Part shown: piece after piece, positions 45,444 to 54,405 of the stretch
Layout: every line of letters begins with the position of its first letter
How positions within the stretch are numbered: the stretch's first letter is position 1
Origin: Thermodesulfobacteriota bacterium
GTDB taxonomy: Bacteria > Desulfobacterota > WTBG01 > CAIYCZ01 > CAIRTM01
DNA length: 64,000 bases
Direction: 5' to 3'
NCBI GenBank assembly: GCA_026415325.1
Contig: JAOAHH010000151.1
Span: 1-64,000, forward strand
The notes under the pieces: generated by a model
Databases searched by the model: none
What the model saw: the letters and a program-made list of their open reading frames with translations, nothing else
Told to the model about the DNA's origin: nothing
Position numbers and translations under genes: made by a program

Positions 45444-46013
45444 TTAACCGCAGCAACCGAACTGTTCCAGTATGTTGCTTAACCTTGTAATAATTTCAGG
45501 TTCTTCCTTTAGATCGCACATCGGTACAAGGTGCTTCATAATGTATGCAAGATCAAGTCGGCCTTGTTTTACGGCAATGGTTTCTATATCTGCCCAGTCC
45601 TGTGTTCTGTTTGCGAATGCTTTAAAAATGATCAGATCTTCCGCGGAACACGTTTTCAGGGAAATCCCTGGCAGATATTCAAACAGCGAGGCGCGGCGGA
45701 TCACTTCTTCTTCAAACGGCAGGCCGCCCAAAGCAATATCAATACCGATGCCGTCATCTGTTTTGGCAAGCACAACCCTGTTGGCAAGTGCAAAACTGCG
45801 GGCATCGGGGATACGCGGCATATAAGCGGCGAGCAGCTCATCAATATATTCGGCTTCACGTAAAAAGTTTGTCAACAGGGTTACGTCAATATCACGAGTC
45901 AACCGCGGCCGTCCCCATCGCTGCAGAGCGATGCCACCGATAAAGCAATAACGCCACCCGCGCTGCTCGAAAAATAACTGTAAATCATATGCTGCATGAA
46001 AAAGGGACTTCAT
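45444..46013 (-). CDS. Nucleotidyltransferase (AbiEii-like toxin candidate)
   Basis: A 189-residue protein with the nucleotidyltransferase-fold signature FIGGIALQRWGRPRLTRDIDVTLLT: GG followed by R.T.DIDV, as in AbiEii and MNT toxins. The following ILDIALGGLPFEEEVIRRA-like part and a helical C-terminus fit the family. Known relatives transfer nucleotides to tRNA or proteins and act as toxins, some in phage defence. The start codon overlaps the stop of the upstream small gene (ATGA), so they form a two-gene unit. It is on the opposite strand to the surrounding sugar operon. No catalytic test is possible from sequence; it could also be a housekeeping adenylyltransferase. Confidence 0.75.
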   Translation of the reverse strand: MKSLFHAAYDLQLFFEQRGWRYCFIGGIALQRWGRPRLTRDIDVTLLTNFLREAEYIDELLAAYMPRIPDARSFALANRVVLAKTDDGIGIDIALGGLPFEEEVIRRASLFEYLPGISLKTCSAEDLIIFKAFANRTQDWADIETIAVKQGRLDLAYIMKHLVPMCDLKEEPEIITRLSNILEQFGCCG

Positions 46014-46234
46014 GGGCGTAGTTTGTTGAACCAGCGTTGCTGATCAACAAGACCGGATGTGGGCAAAGGAGGATTATGGCGCAGAGCTGCCTGCAAGGCA
46101 TCTTCGAGAATCTCTATAGTCGAGACAAGATCATCCTCCAAAATTTCTCGGTTCGTGATCTCATTAAGCACACTGGAGGCTTGCTTCCAGCGCGTGACCC
46201 ACGCATGCAGTTTCTGGTTTTCGGACCGCCGCAT
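46010..46234 (-). CDS. Small helical protein, putative antitoxin of the nucleotidyltransferase
   Basis: A 74-residue protein (starting MRRSENQKLHAWVTRW) predicted mostly helical, with a charged centre EILEDDLVSTIEILEDALQA. I do not recognise its family. It precedes and overlaps the nucleotidyltransferase gene by 4 bp, the usual position of an antitoxin. A start seven codons earlier (46255) is possible. Role inferred from order only. Confidence 0.55.
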   Translation of the reverse strand: MRRSENQKLHAWVTRWKQASSVLNEITNREILEDDLVSTIEILEDALQAALRHNPPLPTSGLVDQQRWFNKLRP

Positions 46235-46372
46235 TTTTATCTGAAATAAAGGCACAAAAGGATGTGTGTTCTAGATCGTTGGTGCCTCAGAATACAATAT
46301 TATCCTATCGCAATCGGCCTCGGAACGCAACGCTTTCCACATCGGTTGCATGCATGAAAAGCGAACAGGAGG

Positions 46373-46403
46373 AAGGGGCTTTTGCCCCCAAAGGGACGGA
46401 GTG
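46373..46403 (+). repeat. Hairpin-containing direct repeat, copy 2
   Basis: A 31-base copy of the unit at 45399-45430, differing by one missing C in the C run. It ends 16 bp before the start codon of the SpsF-type gene, so it would lie in the 5' part of the sugar-operon transcript. Upstream (46256-46372) there is no gene. Confidence 0.85.
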
Positions 46404-46419
46404 CAATTAAATTGACCTT

Positions 46420-47145
46420 ATGCAGATTAATGCCATTATTCAGGCGCGAATGGGTTCTCGTCGGTTCCCGGCGAAGGTGATGCATGAAATATGCGGCATG
46501 CCGGTTCTTGGGTATGTCATTGAACGGGTTTGCCGCTGTCATACGATCAGCAAGGTCATCGTTGCGACGTCTGATGACCCACTTGATGATACCATTGAAC
46601 GCTATTGCCAAAAGCAAGGCATCACCTGTTTTCGCGGCGCCCGTGATAAGGTGAGCGCACGGTTTGCCGCCGCGCTGCAGCACTATCCTTGTGACGGGTT
46701 TATACGTGTTTGCGCAGACAGTCCGTTGCTTGACAGTCTTTTGGTGGACCGAGCCGTAAAGATGTTTTCAGAGAGTCCATGCGACATGGTAACCAACATC
46801 ATGCCCCGGACCTATCCGCGAGGACAGTCGGTAGAGGTGCTGAAAACAGACGTGTTTCTTGCGACACAGGCTGATTTTACCGAGCCCGACGATTATGAAC
46901 ATGTTACGCGATATTTTTATCGGCATCCTGAGCAGTTCGCCATTTATCCGTTTTTGTCCCCTGTCGATCTTAGCACCATCAGACTGTGTATTGATACATA
47001 TGACGATATGGAGCATGTAACCGCCCTCATCACTATGATGAAAAAGCCGCAATGGTCATACAGCCTCAGTGAGATACTGGAGCTGTATCATAGAATAAAC
47101 GGTGGTAACGCAGAGGGATGCGTAGCAAGCGCATGCTCAACGTAG
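46420..47145 (+). CDS. spsF: SpsF-type cytidylyltransferase (nucleotide-sugar)
   Basis: A 241-residue protein of the acylneuraminate cytidylyltransferase/SpsF group: INAIIQARMGSRRFPAKVM near the N-terminus, IERVCRCHTISKVIVATSDDPLDD, and FIRVCADSPLLDSLLVDRAV. It should activate a sugar acid (for instance a nonulosonic acid) with CTP. The signature QARMGSxRxPxK corresponds to the nucleotide loop. Ribosome binding before the ATG is weak. The next gene starts inside its 3' end (28 bp overlap). Confidence 0.85.
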   Translation: MQINAIIQARMGSRRFPAKVMHEICGMPVLGYVIERVCRCHTISKVIVATSDDPLDDTIERYCQKQGITCFRGARDKVSARFAAALQHYPCDGFIRVCADSPLLDSLLVDRAVKMFSESPCDMVTNIMPRTYPRGQSVEVLKTDVFLATQADFTEPDDYEHVTRYFYRHPEQFAIYPFLSPVDLSTIRLCIDTYDDMEHVTALITMMKKPQWSYSLSEILELYHRINGGNAEGCVASACST

Positions 47146-48206
47146 GCATTATTGGGCTCGGTGTCGGTGAACAGCATATTGCCGGTTACCTCCGACACCC
47201 CGCATGCAGCGTGGTTGCCGTTTGTGATATCGCGGATAAAAAACGCGTCATGGCACAGGCAAAATATCCTGATGTAAGGGTGACGGCAGATGCTGACGAG
47301 ATCTTAACGGATCCAAAGATCGATGTCGTGTCGATCGCTTCATATGACAATTACCACTATGAGCATATTGTGAAGGGTCTTTCTAACGGAAAACACCTGT
47401 TCGTTGAAAAACCGCTCTGCCTGCATCAGCACGAACTTGAGCATATCCAGGCGCTTCTTCAGGACAGACCGCACCTGAAAATTTCCTCAAATCTTATTCT
47501 GCGCATGTCTCCGCGTTTCAGGGATTTAAAGTGCAGGATACAGAAAGGGGAACTCGGGACACTGTATTATATCGAGGCAGATTATCATTACGGACGGATC
47601 CATAAAATCCATCATGGGTGGCGGGGCAGCATTCCGTATTACTCTGTAGTTTTGGGTGGTGCTGTGCATATGGTGGATCTGCTCCTGTGGCTTACCGGTG
47701 ATTCTGTAGCTGAGGTTGCAGCGGTCGGGACGAATATCGGAAGCAAAGGGTCGTGTTTTAAATACAACGATACGGTGGTGGCAATCCTTCGCTGCAAAAG
47801 CGGCATGGTGGCCAAGGTCGTTGCGAATTTTCCGTGTGTGCACCCCCATTTCCACGCTCTTTCGGTGTACGGAACGAAAGGCTCATTCATTAACGGCACC
47901 GACCATGCGCTGCTGTATACTTCGCACAGCGCCGGTACTATCCCCGAAGTAATCAGCACCCTCTATCCCGGAGTGCACAAGGGGGATTTAATCTACAGTT
48001 TTATCGAGGCAATTCTCAACGACACCGAGCCAGAGGTTTCATCAAACGATGTGTTTCGTGTCATGGCGGTCTGCTTTGCAATTGAACAGGCAGCACGAAA
48101 TGGCACGGTCACATCCGTATGCTCTGTTGGGGAATTCAATGATGGAACGCATAATACCGTTTGGCAAGCCGATTATCGGCGCGGAAGAAAAACAGGCCGT
48201 GCTTGA
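47118..48206 (+). CDS. Gfo/Idh/MocA-family NAD(P)-dependent oxidoreductase
   Basis: A 362-residue dehydrogenase with the Rossmann start VGIIGLGVGEQHIAGYLRH, then VVSIASYDNYHYEHIVKGL and the family mark HLFVEKPLC (the catalytic Lys region), and a C-terminal beta-sheet domain. Sugar-specific members oxidise or reduce nucleotide sugars, giving keto-sugar substrates for aminotransferases, which matches the next gene. Overlaps both neighbours. Confidence 0.87.
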   Translation: MRSKRMLNVGIIGLGVGEQHIAGYLRHPACSVVAVCDIADKKRVMAQAKYPDVRVTADADEILTDPKIDVVSIASYDNYHYEHIVKGLSNGKHLFVEKPLCLHQHELEHIQALLQDRPHLKISSNLILRMSPRFRDLKCRIQKGELGTLYYIEADYHYGRIHKIHHGWRGSIPYYSVVLGGAVHMVDLLLWLTGDSVAEVAAVGTNIGSKGSCFKYNDTVVAILRCKSGMVAKVVANFPCVHPHFHALSVYGTKGSFINGTDHALLYTSHSAGTIPEVISTLYPGVHKGDLIYSFIEAILNDTEPEVSSNDVFRVMAVCFAIEQAARNGTVTSVCSVGEFNDGTHNTVWQADYRRGRKTGRA

Positions 48207-49290
48207 GGTGCTTGACAGCCCAACGCTCGTTCATGGGCCAAAAGCTGTAGCCTTTGAGCATGATTTTGCAGCATTTACCGGTGCCCCCTATGCCGTATCG
48301 GTTGCAAATTGTACGGCAGCCATGCACCTTTTCTATTTTTCTATGGGACTCGGGTGCGGTGACGAGGTCATTGTGCCGGCACAGACCCATACGGCTACTG
48401 CGCATGCCGTCGAGCTGACCGGCGCACGACCGGTATTTGTCGATGCCGAGCCGCGTACCGGCAATATTGATATTGAACAAATCGAATCGGCAATCACGCC
48501 CCGAACCCGTGCCATTGCAGTTGTGCATTTTCTGGGTGCGCCCGTTGCTATGGAACGGGTTGTTGCAATCGCACAAAAATACGGCCTTCGGGTTGTCGAA
48601 GATTGTGCGCTTGCGCTCGGCACCCGGATCAATGGGCGTCATGCAGGGTTATACGGGGATTGCGGTTGCTTTTCGTTTTATCCGGTAAAACATATGACCA
48701 CCGCCGAAGGCGGTATGCTGGTGACTCGGGATGAGACAATTGCTGCACGTGTGCGCGCGCAACGGGCGTTTAGCGTTGATCGGAATGCCGGTGAGCGGAT
48801 CCTGCCGGGTATGTATGAGGTAACCGGTCTTGGTTTTAATTACCGTATGAGTGAACTGCAGGCAGCCCTCGGAATCGAGCAGCTGAAACGTGTCAATACG
48901 TTTCTTGAAATCCGGAAGCGCAATTACGAGCTGCTCGCACAAGAACTCGCCGATATCGATGAACTCGAAGTGCTCCAAGGAGATCACAGCGGGACGCAAT
49001 GCAGCTATTATTGCCTTTCAGTACTGGTAAAAGAGGGCTCTGCACATAAACGAAATGAGATCATGCTCGGATTGAAACGAAACGGCATTGGAACGAGCAT
49101 CTATTATCCTAAGCCTGTTCCGCATATGGCGTATTACCGCACCAAATATGGATATACGGACAGAGATTTCCCCGTTGCAGCCCGCATCAGTTCCCGCACA
49201 ATCGCCTTGCCGGTCGGGCCGCATCTTACCAGCGATGATATGCGGTATATCGCAGCAGGCTTGAAAAAAACGATCAGGGAGGTCAGGTAA
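48139..49290 (+). CDS. DegT/DnrJ/EryC1-family sugar aminotransferase
   Basis: A 383-residue PLP enzyme with internal aldimine lysine Lys184 in FYPVKHMTTAEGG, preceded by VVHFLGAP and EDCALALG, which supply PLP contacts. The family transfers an amino group to keto sugars. ATG at 48139 follows GGGGAA; it overlaps the dehydrogenase gene by 68 bp. It likely converts the keto sugar made by the preceding dehydrogenase. Sugar specificity is unknown. Confidence 0.9.
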   Translation: MMERIIPFGKPIIGAEEKQAVLEVLDSPTLVHGPKAVAFEHDFAAFTGAPYAVSVANCTAAMHLFYFSMGLGCGDEVIVPAQTHTATAHAVELTGARPVFVDAEPRTGNIDIEQIESAITPRTRAIAVVHFLGAPVAMERVVAIAQKYGLRVVEDCALALGTRINGRHAGLYGDCGCFSFYPVKHMTTAEGGMLVTRDETIAARVRAQRAFSVDRNAGERILPGMYEVTGLGFNYRMSELQAALGIEQLKRVNTFLEIRKRNYELLAQELADIDELEVLQGDHSGTQCSYYCLSVLVKEGSAHKRNEIMLGLKRNGIGTSIYYPKPVPHMAYYRTKYGYTDRDFPVAARISSRTIALPVGPHLTSDDMRYIAAGLKKTIREVR

Positions 49291-49291
49291 C

Positions 49292-50374
49292 ATGAAGACA
49301 CTCAAGGGAATGAGAATCACATTGATCGGCGGCGCCGGATTTATCGGCCACAACCTCGCACTACACCTGAAGCGCGCAGGCGCTGAGGTCGCAGTGATCG
49401 ACAGTTTGCACATCAATAATTTTCTTGCCTTCAGCTCTACGGCAACCAATATTCAGAACCGTGAACTGTATCTAAAAATACTTACTCAGCGGTTCGATTT
49501 ACTCCAATCGGCCGGTATACCGCTCTATATTCAGGATTGTCGGGATTATCATCCACTTGGCAGACTGCTTGAAAGCATTAAGCCTCAGACAGTTGTGCAT
49601 TTGGCTGCCGTTGCTCATGCCAACATATCTAATAAGGATCCCTATAGCACGTTTGACCACAGTCTCCGCACACTTGAAAATGCACTCGATTATGCCCGCG
49701 GCTCTGTGCAACATTTTATCTTTTTTTCATCGAGTATGATTTACGGCAATTTCCCGGACGGCTTTGTAACCGAAGAAACACCCTGCAAACCAATCGGCAT
49801 CTACGGTGCACTGAAACTTGCCGGAGAGCAGATGGTTATTGCCTACAATCAGGTGTTCGGGCTCCCTTATACCATCATACGACCGTCGGCGCTGTATGGA
49901 GAGCGGTGTGTAAGCCGTCGAGTAGGACAAATTTTTATCGAAAACGCCATTCAAGGCATGGAAATTTCGATCGCCGGCAACGGTGATGATCGTCTTGATT
50001 TTACCTATATCGAAGACCTCTGTGAGGGGGTTATGCGAGTCATTGAAAACGAGAACTCATACAACCAAATATTCAATATCACCTACGGAGAATCTCGATC
50101 ACTCAATGACATGGTGGCAATTTTAAAGGAACATTTTCCCGATGCCAACGTAACCTATTTGCCAAAAGACCGTCTGACACCATCCCGTGGGACCCTCTGC
50201 GTCGATAAAGCACGAATGATGATTGGCTATGAGCCACGCTGGCCTCTTGAACGGGGCTTTGTCAAATACATCGAGTGGTACAAAAAGCTCTTTAACCGGT
50301 CAAAATCGGCTCCTTACCTCCAACCGGTTATCAATATGTATTCATCACAGCAACAGATAACGGCCGGAGCGTGA
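49292..50374 (+). CDS. NAD-dependent epimerase/dehydratase
   Basis: The 360-residue protein has the extended SDR nucleotide motif IGGAGFIGHNLALHL and the active site IYGALKLAGEQMV (Y-x3-K), with FSSSMIYGNFP as the catalytic Ser/Thr region. It modifies a nucleotide sugar, for example by C4 or C5 epimerisation or 4,6-dehydration. ATG starts two bases after the aminotransferase stop; it overlaps the next gene by 4 bp. Confidence 0.9.
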   Translation: MKTLKGMRITLIGGAGFIGHNLALHLKRAGAEVAVIDSLHINNFLAFSSTATNIQNRELYLKILTQRFDLLQSAGIPLYIQDCRDYHPLGRLLESIKPQTVVHLAAVAHANISNKDPYSTFDHSLRTLENALDYARGSVQHFIFFSSSMIYGNFPDGFVTEETPCKPIGIYGALKLAGEQMVIAYNQVFGLPYTIIRPSALYGERCVSRRVGQIFIENAIQGMEISIAGNGDDRLDFTYIEDLCEGVMRVIENENSYNQIFNITYGESRSLNDMVAILKEHFPDANVTYLPKDRLTPSRGTLCVDKARMMIGYEPRWPLERGFVKYIEWYKKLFNRSKSAPYLQPVINMYSSQQQITAGA

Positions 50375-51111
50375 CCTCATTAGAAGTTTGCCACTGCGTT
50401 TCCGATCCGTGGTTTTCCGCAGTACTCAATCGGGCCGTCTACCGGCTTGTTGAATGCACTGCTCTGGAAGGATCAGGCAATGCCCCGGCCACAATGGTGC
50501 CGTGGGAACGGTGCTCTCAGGAATCGCCCGTCTTTATCTATGCCACTATCCCGAGCAGTGATGTAAAGGCATCCGCCCGTCTCGGTCAACGGGGGTTTTA
50601 TTGCGCCGAATCGCGGCTTGTGTTTGAAAAACAACGCCAACCGGAGAGGTTTCCTGTACCGGATACTTTTACGATCCGATATGCAATCCCCGCGGATGAA
50701 CAAGAGGTGCGGCGTATCGCGCGATGCAGTTTCTCTTACTCTCGGTTTCATTGTGATCCCCGTTTTTCACGAGTTGAGGCCGATGCGGTAAAAGAAGCAT
50801 GGGCAGCCAATTTCTTCACCGGCGGGCGCGGCACGCACATGATCGTTGCAGTCTCTCACGACACCTGCATCGGGTTTCTTCAGCTCTGTGCCCAGCATGA
50901 TGTGTTGACTATAGATCTTATTGCTGTGGCGCCTGAACATCGGCACCATGGCATTGCTGATGCTATGATTGCGTATGCTGAACGCACCTGTTCAGGACAT
51001 GCTCGCATCAGGGTCGGGACGCAAGCCGCTAATATCCCTTCGGTCAGGTTATATGAACGTCTCGGATTCCGCCTTGTCGCTTCATATTACGTTTTGCACT
51101 ACCATAATTGA
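50371..51111 (+). CDS. GNAT-family N-acetyltransferase, sugar-acyl type
   Basis: A 246-residue protein with a C-terminal GNAT domain from about residue 100: LIAVAPEHRHHGIADAMIAYAE (acetyl-CoA loop) and IPSVRLYERLGFRLVASYY. The N-terminal 100 residues resemble the WecD/TDP-fucosamine acetyltransferase type. It probably N-acylates an amino sugar produced by the aminotransferase. The start GTG (50371) overlaps the epimerase stop (GTGA). Confidence 0.83.
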   Translation: MTSLEVCHCVSDPWFSAVLNRAVYRLVECTALEGSGNAPATMVPWERCSQESPVFIYATIPSSDVKASARLGQRGFYCAESRLVFEKQRQPERFPVPDTFTIRYAIPADEQEVRRIARCSFSYSRFHCDPRFSRVEADAVKEAWAANFFTGGRGTHMIVAVSHDTCIGFLQLCAQHDVLTIDLIAVAPEHRHHGIADAMIAYAERTCSGHARIRVGTQAANIPSVRLYERLGFRLVASYYVLHYHN

Positions 51112-51117
51112 GCTGCA

Positions 51118-52125
51118 ATGAAAATCGATCGTTGTGATCTTGACAAAGAGGTTATGGTTGTTGCCGAAATCGGCAACAACCATGAAGGCAGCTTCGCACG
51201 TGCTGAAGAAATGATTTGTCGAGCAGCCGATGCCGGCGCTGATGCGGTGAAGTTCCAGACCATCATTCCTGAACGTCTCGTTTCATCTGAGCAGCACGAG
51301 CGCATTGCCCAACTTCGCCGATTTAGTTTGAGTTATCGTCAGTTTGAGGCACTCAAAGCAAAAGCAGATAAAGAGCGGGTGCTCTTTCTTTCAACGCCGT
51401 TTGATCTGGAAAGCGTCCGGTTTTTAAACGAACTTGTGCCTGCTTTCAAAATCGCTTCAGGCGACATTGACTTTTTCCCCCTGCTGGAAACCGTAGCACA
51501 GACAGGAAAGCCGGTGATTCTATCAACCGGATGCTCAACACTCGCAGAGGTGCGAGAAGCTCATGCACGGATCACGCAGGTGTGGCGCAGCATGGGGATT
51601 GATCAGGAGATCGCCCTGCTGCACAGTGTTGCGGGCTATCCTACACCGCTGCACCAGGCAAATCTGAAATGTATTGCCACATTGCACCAGCTCGGCGTGA
51701 CGGTCGGGTATTCGGATCATACGATAGGGACAGATGCAGCGGTGGCTGCCGTGGCACTTGGTGCCCGGATTGTAGAAAAACACTTCACGCTTACGAAACA
51801 GCTTTCCTCGTTTCGCGACCACGCATTGTCTGCCGACCCAGAAGAATTCACCGCTATGGTGCGGCGAATACGTGACGTTACTGTAATGCTTGGTGACGGT
51901 ATCAAGCAGCCACAGCCATGCGAACTTTCTCAGCAAACGTTTATGCGGCGCTCTATTGCCGCTGCTTATTCGTTGCAGAAAGGGCAGCCCATCACCCTTC
52001 ATGATCTAACATGGGTACGGCCGCAGCGCGGATTAAAAGCAGGGCAAGAGCATCTTGTTGTGGGTAAAAAACTTATACGGGATGTGGATGCCGGGACCGT
52101 GCTTGTGCCCGAGCTCATCGGGTGA
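51118..52125 (+). CDS. neuB: NeuB-family nonulosonic acid synthase
   Basis: The 335-residue protein has VVAEIGNNHEGSFARAEEMI, VKFQTIIPE, FKIASGDIDFFPLL, ILSTGCSTLAEV, and GYSDHTIGTDAAVAAVALGARIVEKHFTL in order, and a C-terminal SAF (antifreeze-like) domain with RRSIAAAYSLQKGQ. It condenses phosphoenolpyruvate with a six-carbon amino sugar to make sialic, legionaminic or pseudaminic-type acids. Which one is not decided by sequence reading. It is 6 bp after the GNAT gene. Confidence 0.9.
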   Translation: MKIDRCDLDKEVMVVAEIGNNHEGSFARAEEMICRAADAGADAVKFQTIIPERLVSSEQHERIAQLRRFSLSYRQFEALKAKADKERVLFLSTPFDLESVRFLNELVPAFKIASGDIDFFPLLETVAQTGKPVILSTGCSTLAEVREAHARITQVWRSMGIDQEIALLHSVAGYPTPLHQANLKCIATLHQLGVTVGYSDHTIGTDAAVAAVALGARIVEKHFTLTKQLSSFRDHALSADPEEFTAMVRRIRDVTVMLGDGIKQPQPCELSQQTFMRRSIAAAYSLQKGQPITLHDLTWVRPQRGLKAGQEHLVVGKKLIRDVDAGTVLVPELIG

Positions 52126-52141
52126 GGCGGATAGAAAAAAT

Positions 52142-52558
52142 ATGAAGCCGATAGGCGTTGACTGGCGGATCATGATCGCCGCGTATTTGGTGCTGTCTGG
52201 CGTATGGGGAGTTTTGGCAAAAATTGCCGCACACCGGCTTGAACCGCTTGTTGCCTCGTGCGTTGCAACAACATGTGCTTGTTTGACCGTTCTATGCCTT
52301 GCAATGCGGAGCGTGATCGTACGCCCATCATTGGGTGTTGCTACTGCGGCAGTCTGTGGCATTCTTGGCGGTCTCTCTTCGTTCGCATTATACACGGCAC
52401 TTAAGCAGGCGCCGGCAAGCATCGTGCTTCCCATGAGCTCGCTGTATTTGGTAATCACCGTAATCCTTTCGGCGGTGTTCCTGGGTGAGGTATTGCATGC
52501 TCGCCACTATGTCGGTATTGCGCTTGCCATTGTTTCTGTTATGTTGCTTGCCTCCTAA
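52142..52558 (+). CDS. Small EamA/DMT-superfamily membrane protein
   Basis: A 138-residue protein with four hydrophobic segments (IMIAAYLVLSGVWGVLAKI, then CVATTCACLTVLCLAM and later ones) and the pattern PASIVLPMSSLYLVITVILSAVFLGEVL, typical of half-size EamA/SMR-like transporters. It may export or flip a sugar intermediate; this is inferred from context. The ATG at 52142 is used. It lies between neuB and an asparagine synthase-like gene. Confidence 0.75.
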   Translation: MKPIGVDWRIMIAAYLVLSGVWGVLAKIAAHRLEPLVASCVATTCACLTVLCLAMRSVIVRPSLGVATAAVCGILGGLSSFALYTALKQAPASIVLPMSSLYLVITVILSAVFLGEVLHARHYVGIALAIVSVMLLAS

Positions 52559-52575
52559 TTGTAGAGAGATGGAGC

Positions 52576-54405
52576 ATGTGCGGTATCGCAGGATATATCG
52601 GACATGAAGCACTACCACCCGAACGCATCACGCAATGTCGTATGCTGATGCGGCATCGTGGCCCTGATGCAGATGGATGCTATCACCGCAGTAGCAACGG
52701 CTCACATGTGTATTTGTTGCACAGCCGTCTCAGCATTATTGATCTTGACAGCCGTGCAAACCAACCGTTTCGTGTCGGAACGAAGGTTATGACCTATAAC
52801 GGCGAGCTGTATAATTATCTTGAGCTCAGGGACGAACTCAAGCAGCTCGGCCGTTCTTTTACAACTGCGTCCGATACCGAGGCGTTGCTGCAGGTCGTGG
52901 ATGCGTGGGGCTGGAAAGGTCTTGACCGGTGTGAGGGGATGTGGGCATTTGCGGTATATGACGAAAAAGATAATTCACTGCTCCTGTGCCGCGACCGTTT
53001 TGGCGAAAAACCTCTCTATGTGTTTCGTGATACAAGGGGTGTGTTTTTTGGCTCTGAGGTAAAGTTTATCCGTTCCCTTACCGGTATTCGATTCGATATC
53101 GATCTCAGACAGGTGTACCGGTACATGGTCAACGGATACAAGTCACTCTATAAAAGCGGCTCGCAGTTTTTTAAGGGGATTACCGAGATTGCACCGGGTA
53201 CCCTGATGCTTGTCGGTGCCGACGGGTCACAAACGATCCACCGGTATTGGAAGCCACGGTGCGAGCCAGACCCCTCGATGACCCATGATGCAGCAGTTGA
53301 CGGCGTGCGGGAGCGCCTTCTGCATTCCGTGAAGCTGCGCCTGAGATCTGACGTGCCGCTTGCTTTTTGTATGAGCGGAGGCATTGATTCAAATGCCCTC
53401 ATCAGTATTGCAAAGCGCGTATTCAAATACGATGTGCATGGTTTTACCATTGTGAATACCGACCGCCGTTATGAAGAACAGGATATGATTGCACTGAGCG
53501 TTCGAGAACTCGGCATACGGCACACAGCCATTCCTCTCAGTCCCCACAATTTTTTAGACCGCCTGCGTACCCTCGTCGTCCACCATGATGCTCCGGTTTA
53601 TACCATTACCTATTTTGTCCACTGGCTGCTCCAAAGAAGCATCGCCGACCACGGGTACCGCATTTCGATCAGCGGCACCGGCGCTGATGAGCTGTTTACC
53701 GGCTATTATGATCATCACCTGGCATACCTTTATGAAATCCGCAATGACAACGGATGCTATGATGCCGCAAGAGCAGCTTGGCAGACCTATATTCAGCCGC
53801 TGGTGCGAAACCCCTATCTCAAGGATCCCGACCTTTTCATCCGTAACCCTTCGTTTCGTGACCATATCTATCTTGATGCGCCGGTGTTTGCGAGTTTCTT
53901 GAAGGCGGATTTTTATGAACCGTTCAGCGAACACATTTTTACCCCGAGCCTCTTACGCAACCGCATGTTGAACGAACTTTTCTATGAATCGGTGCCGGTC
54001 ATCCTCCATGAAGATGATCTTAATGCAATGTATTTTTCCATTGAAAACAGATCTCCTTTTCTCGACCGACACCTGTTTGAATTCTGCAGCAGCATTCCTA
54101 CGCGCTTTCTGATGCGAGATGGCTATGCGAAAGTTTTACTCCGTGATGCGCTCCGGGGGATTGTTCCGGAAGCAATTCTTAATAACAGACGAAAGGTCGG
54201 ATTCAACGCCCCGATTTTTTCACTCCTTGATGTAAGCGATCCTCAGGTGCGAAGTGCTTTACTTGATGCAAGCCCGATATTCGAGCATGTGCACCGCCAG
54301 CAGATTGAGGACCTGCTTGCGCAGCCCCATTTATCAAACAGCCGAAGCAAGTTTCTCTTTTATTTTCTCTGCAGCAAGATGTTTCTCGAGGAGTTTAGGT
54401 CGTGA
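52576..54405 (+). CDS. Asparagine synthase-like amidotransferase in the sugar locus
   Basis: A 609-residue protein with nucleophile Cys2 in MCGIAGYIG, RHRGPDADG, TYNGELYNYLELRD and RDRFGEKPLY in the glutaminase half, and the PP-loop MSGGIDSNAL in the synthetase half, with SGTGADELFTGYYDHH. It thus has both activities, like AsnB, but differs from the gene at 9457. In sugar loci such paralogues may amidate a uronic or nonulosonic acid. This is inference. The stop overlaps the following gene by 4 bp. Confidence 0.85.
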   Translation: MCGIAGYIGHEALPPERITQCRMLMRHRGPDADGCYHRSSNGSHVYLLHSRLSIIDLDSRANQPFRVGTKVMTYNGELYNYLELRDELKQLGRSFTTASDTEALLQVVDAWGWKGLDRCEGMWAFAVYDEKDNSLLLCRDRFGEKPLYVFRDTRGVFFGSEVKFIRSLTGIRFDIDLRQVYRYMVNGYKSLYKSGSQFFKGITEIAPGTLMLVGADGSQTIHRYWKPRCEPDPSMTHDAAVDGVRERLLHSVKLRLRSDVPLAFCMSGGIDSNALISIAKRVFKYDVHGFTIVNTDRRYEEQDMIALSVRELGIRHTAIPLSPHNFLDRLRTLVVHHDAPVYTITYFVHWLLQRSIADHGYRISISGTGADELFTGYYDHHLAYLYEIRNDNGCYDAARAAWQTYIQPLVRNPYLKDPDLFIRNPSFRDHIYLDAPVFASFLKADFYEPFSEHIFTPSLLRNRMLNELFYESVPVILHEDDLNAMYFSIENRSPFLDRHLFEFCSSIPTRFLMRDGYAKVLLRDALRGIVPEAILNNRRKVGFNAPIFSLLDVSDPQVRSALLDASPIFEHVHRQQIEDLLAQPHLSNSRSKFLFYFLCSKMFLEEFRS

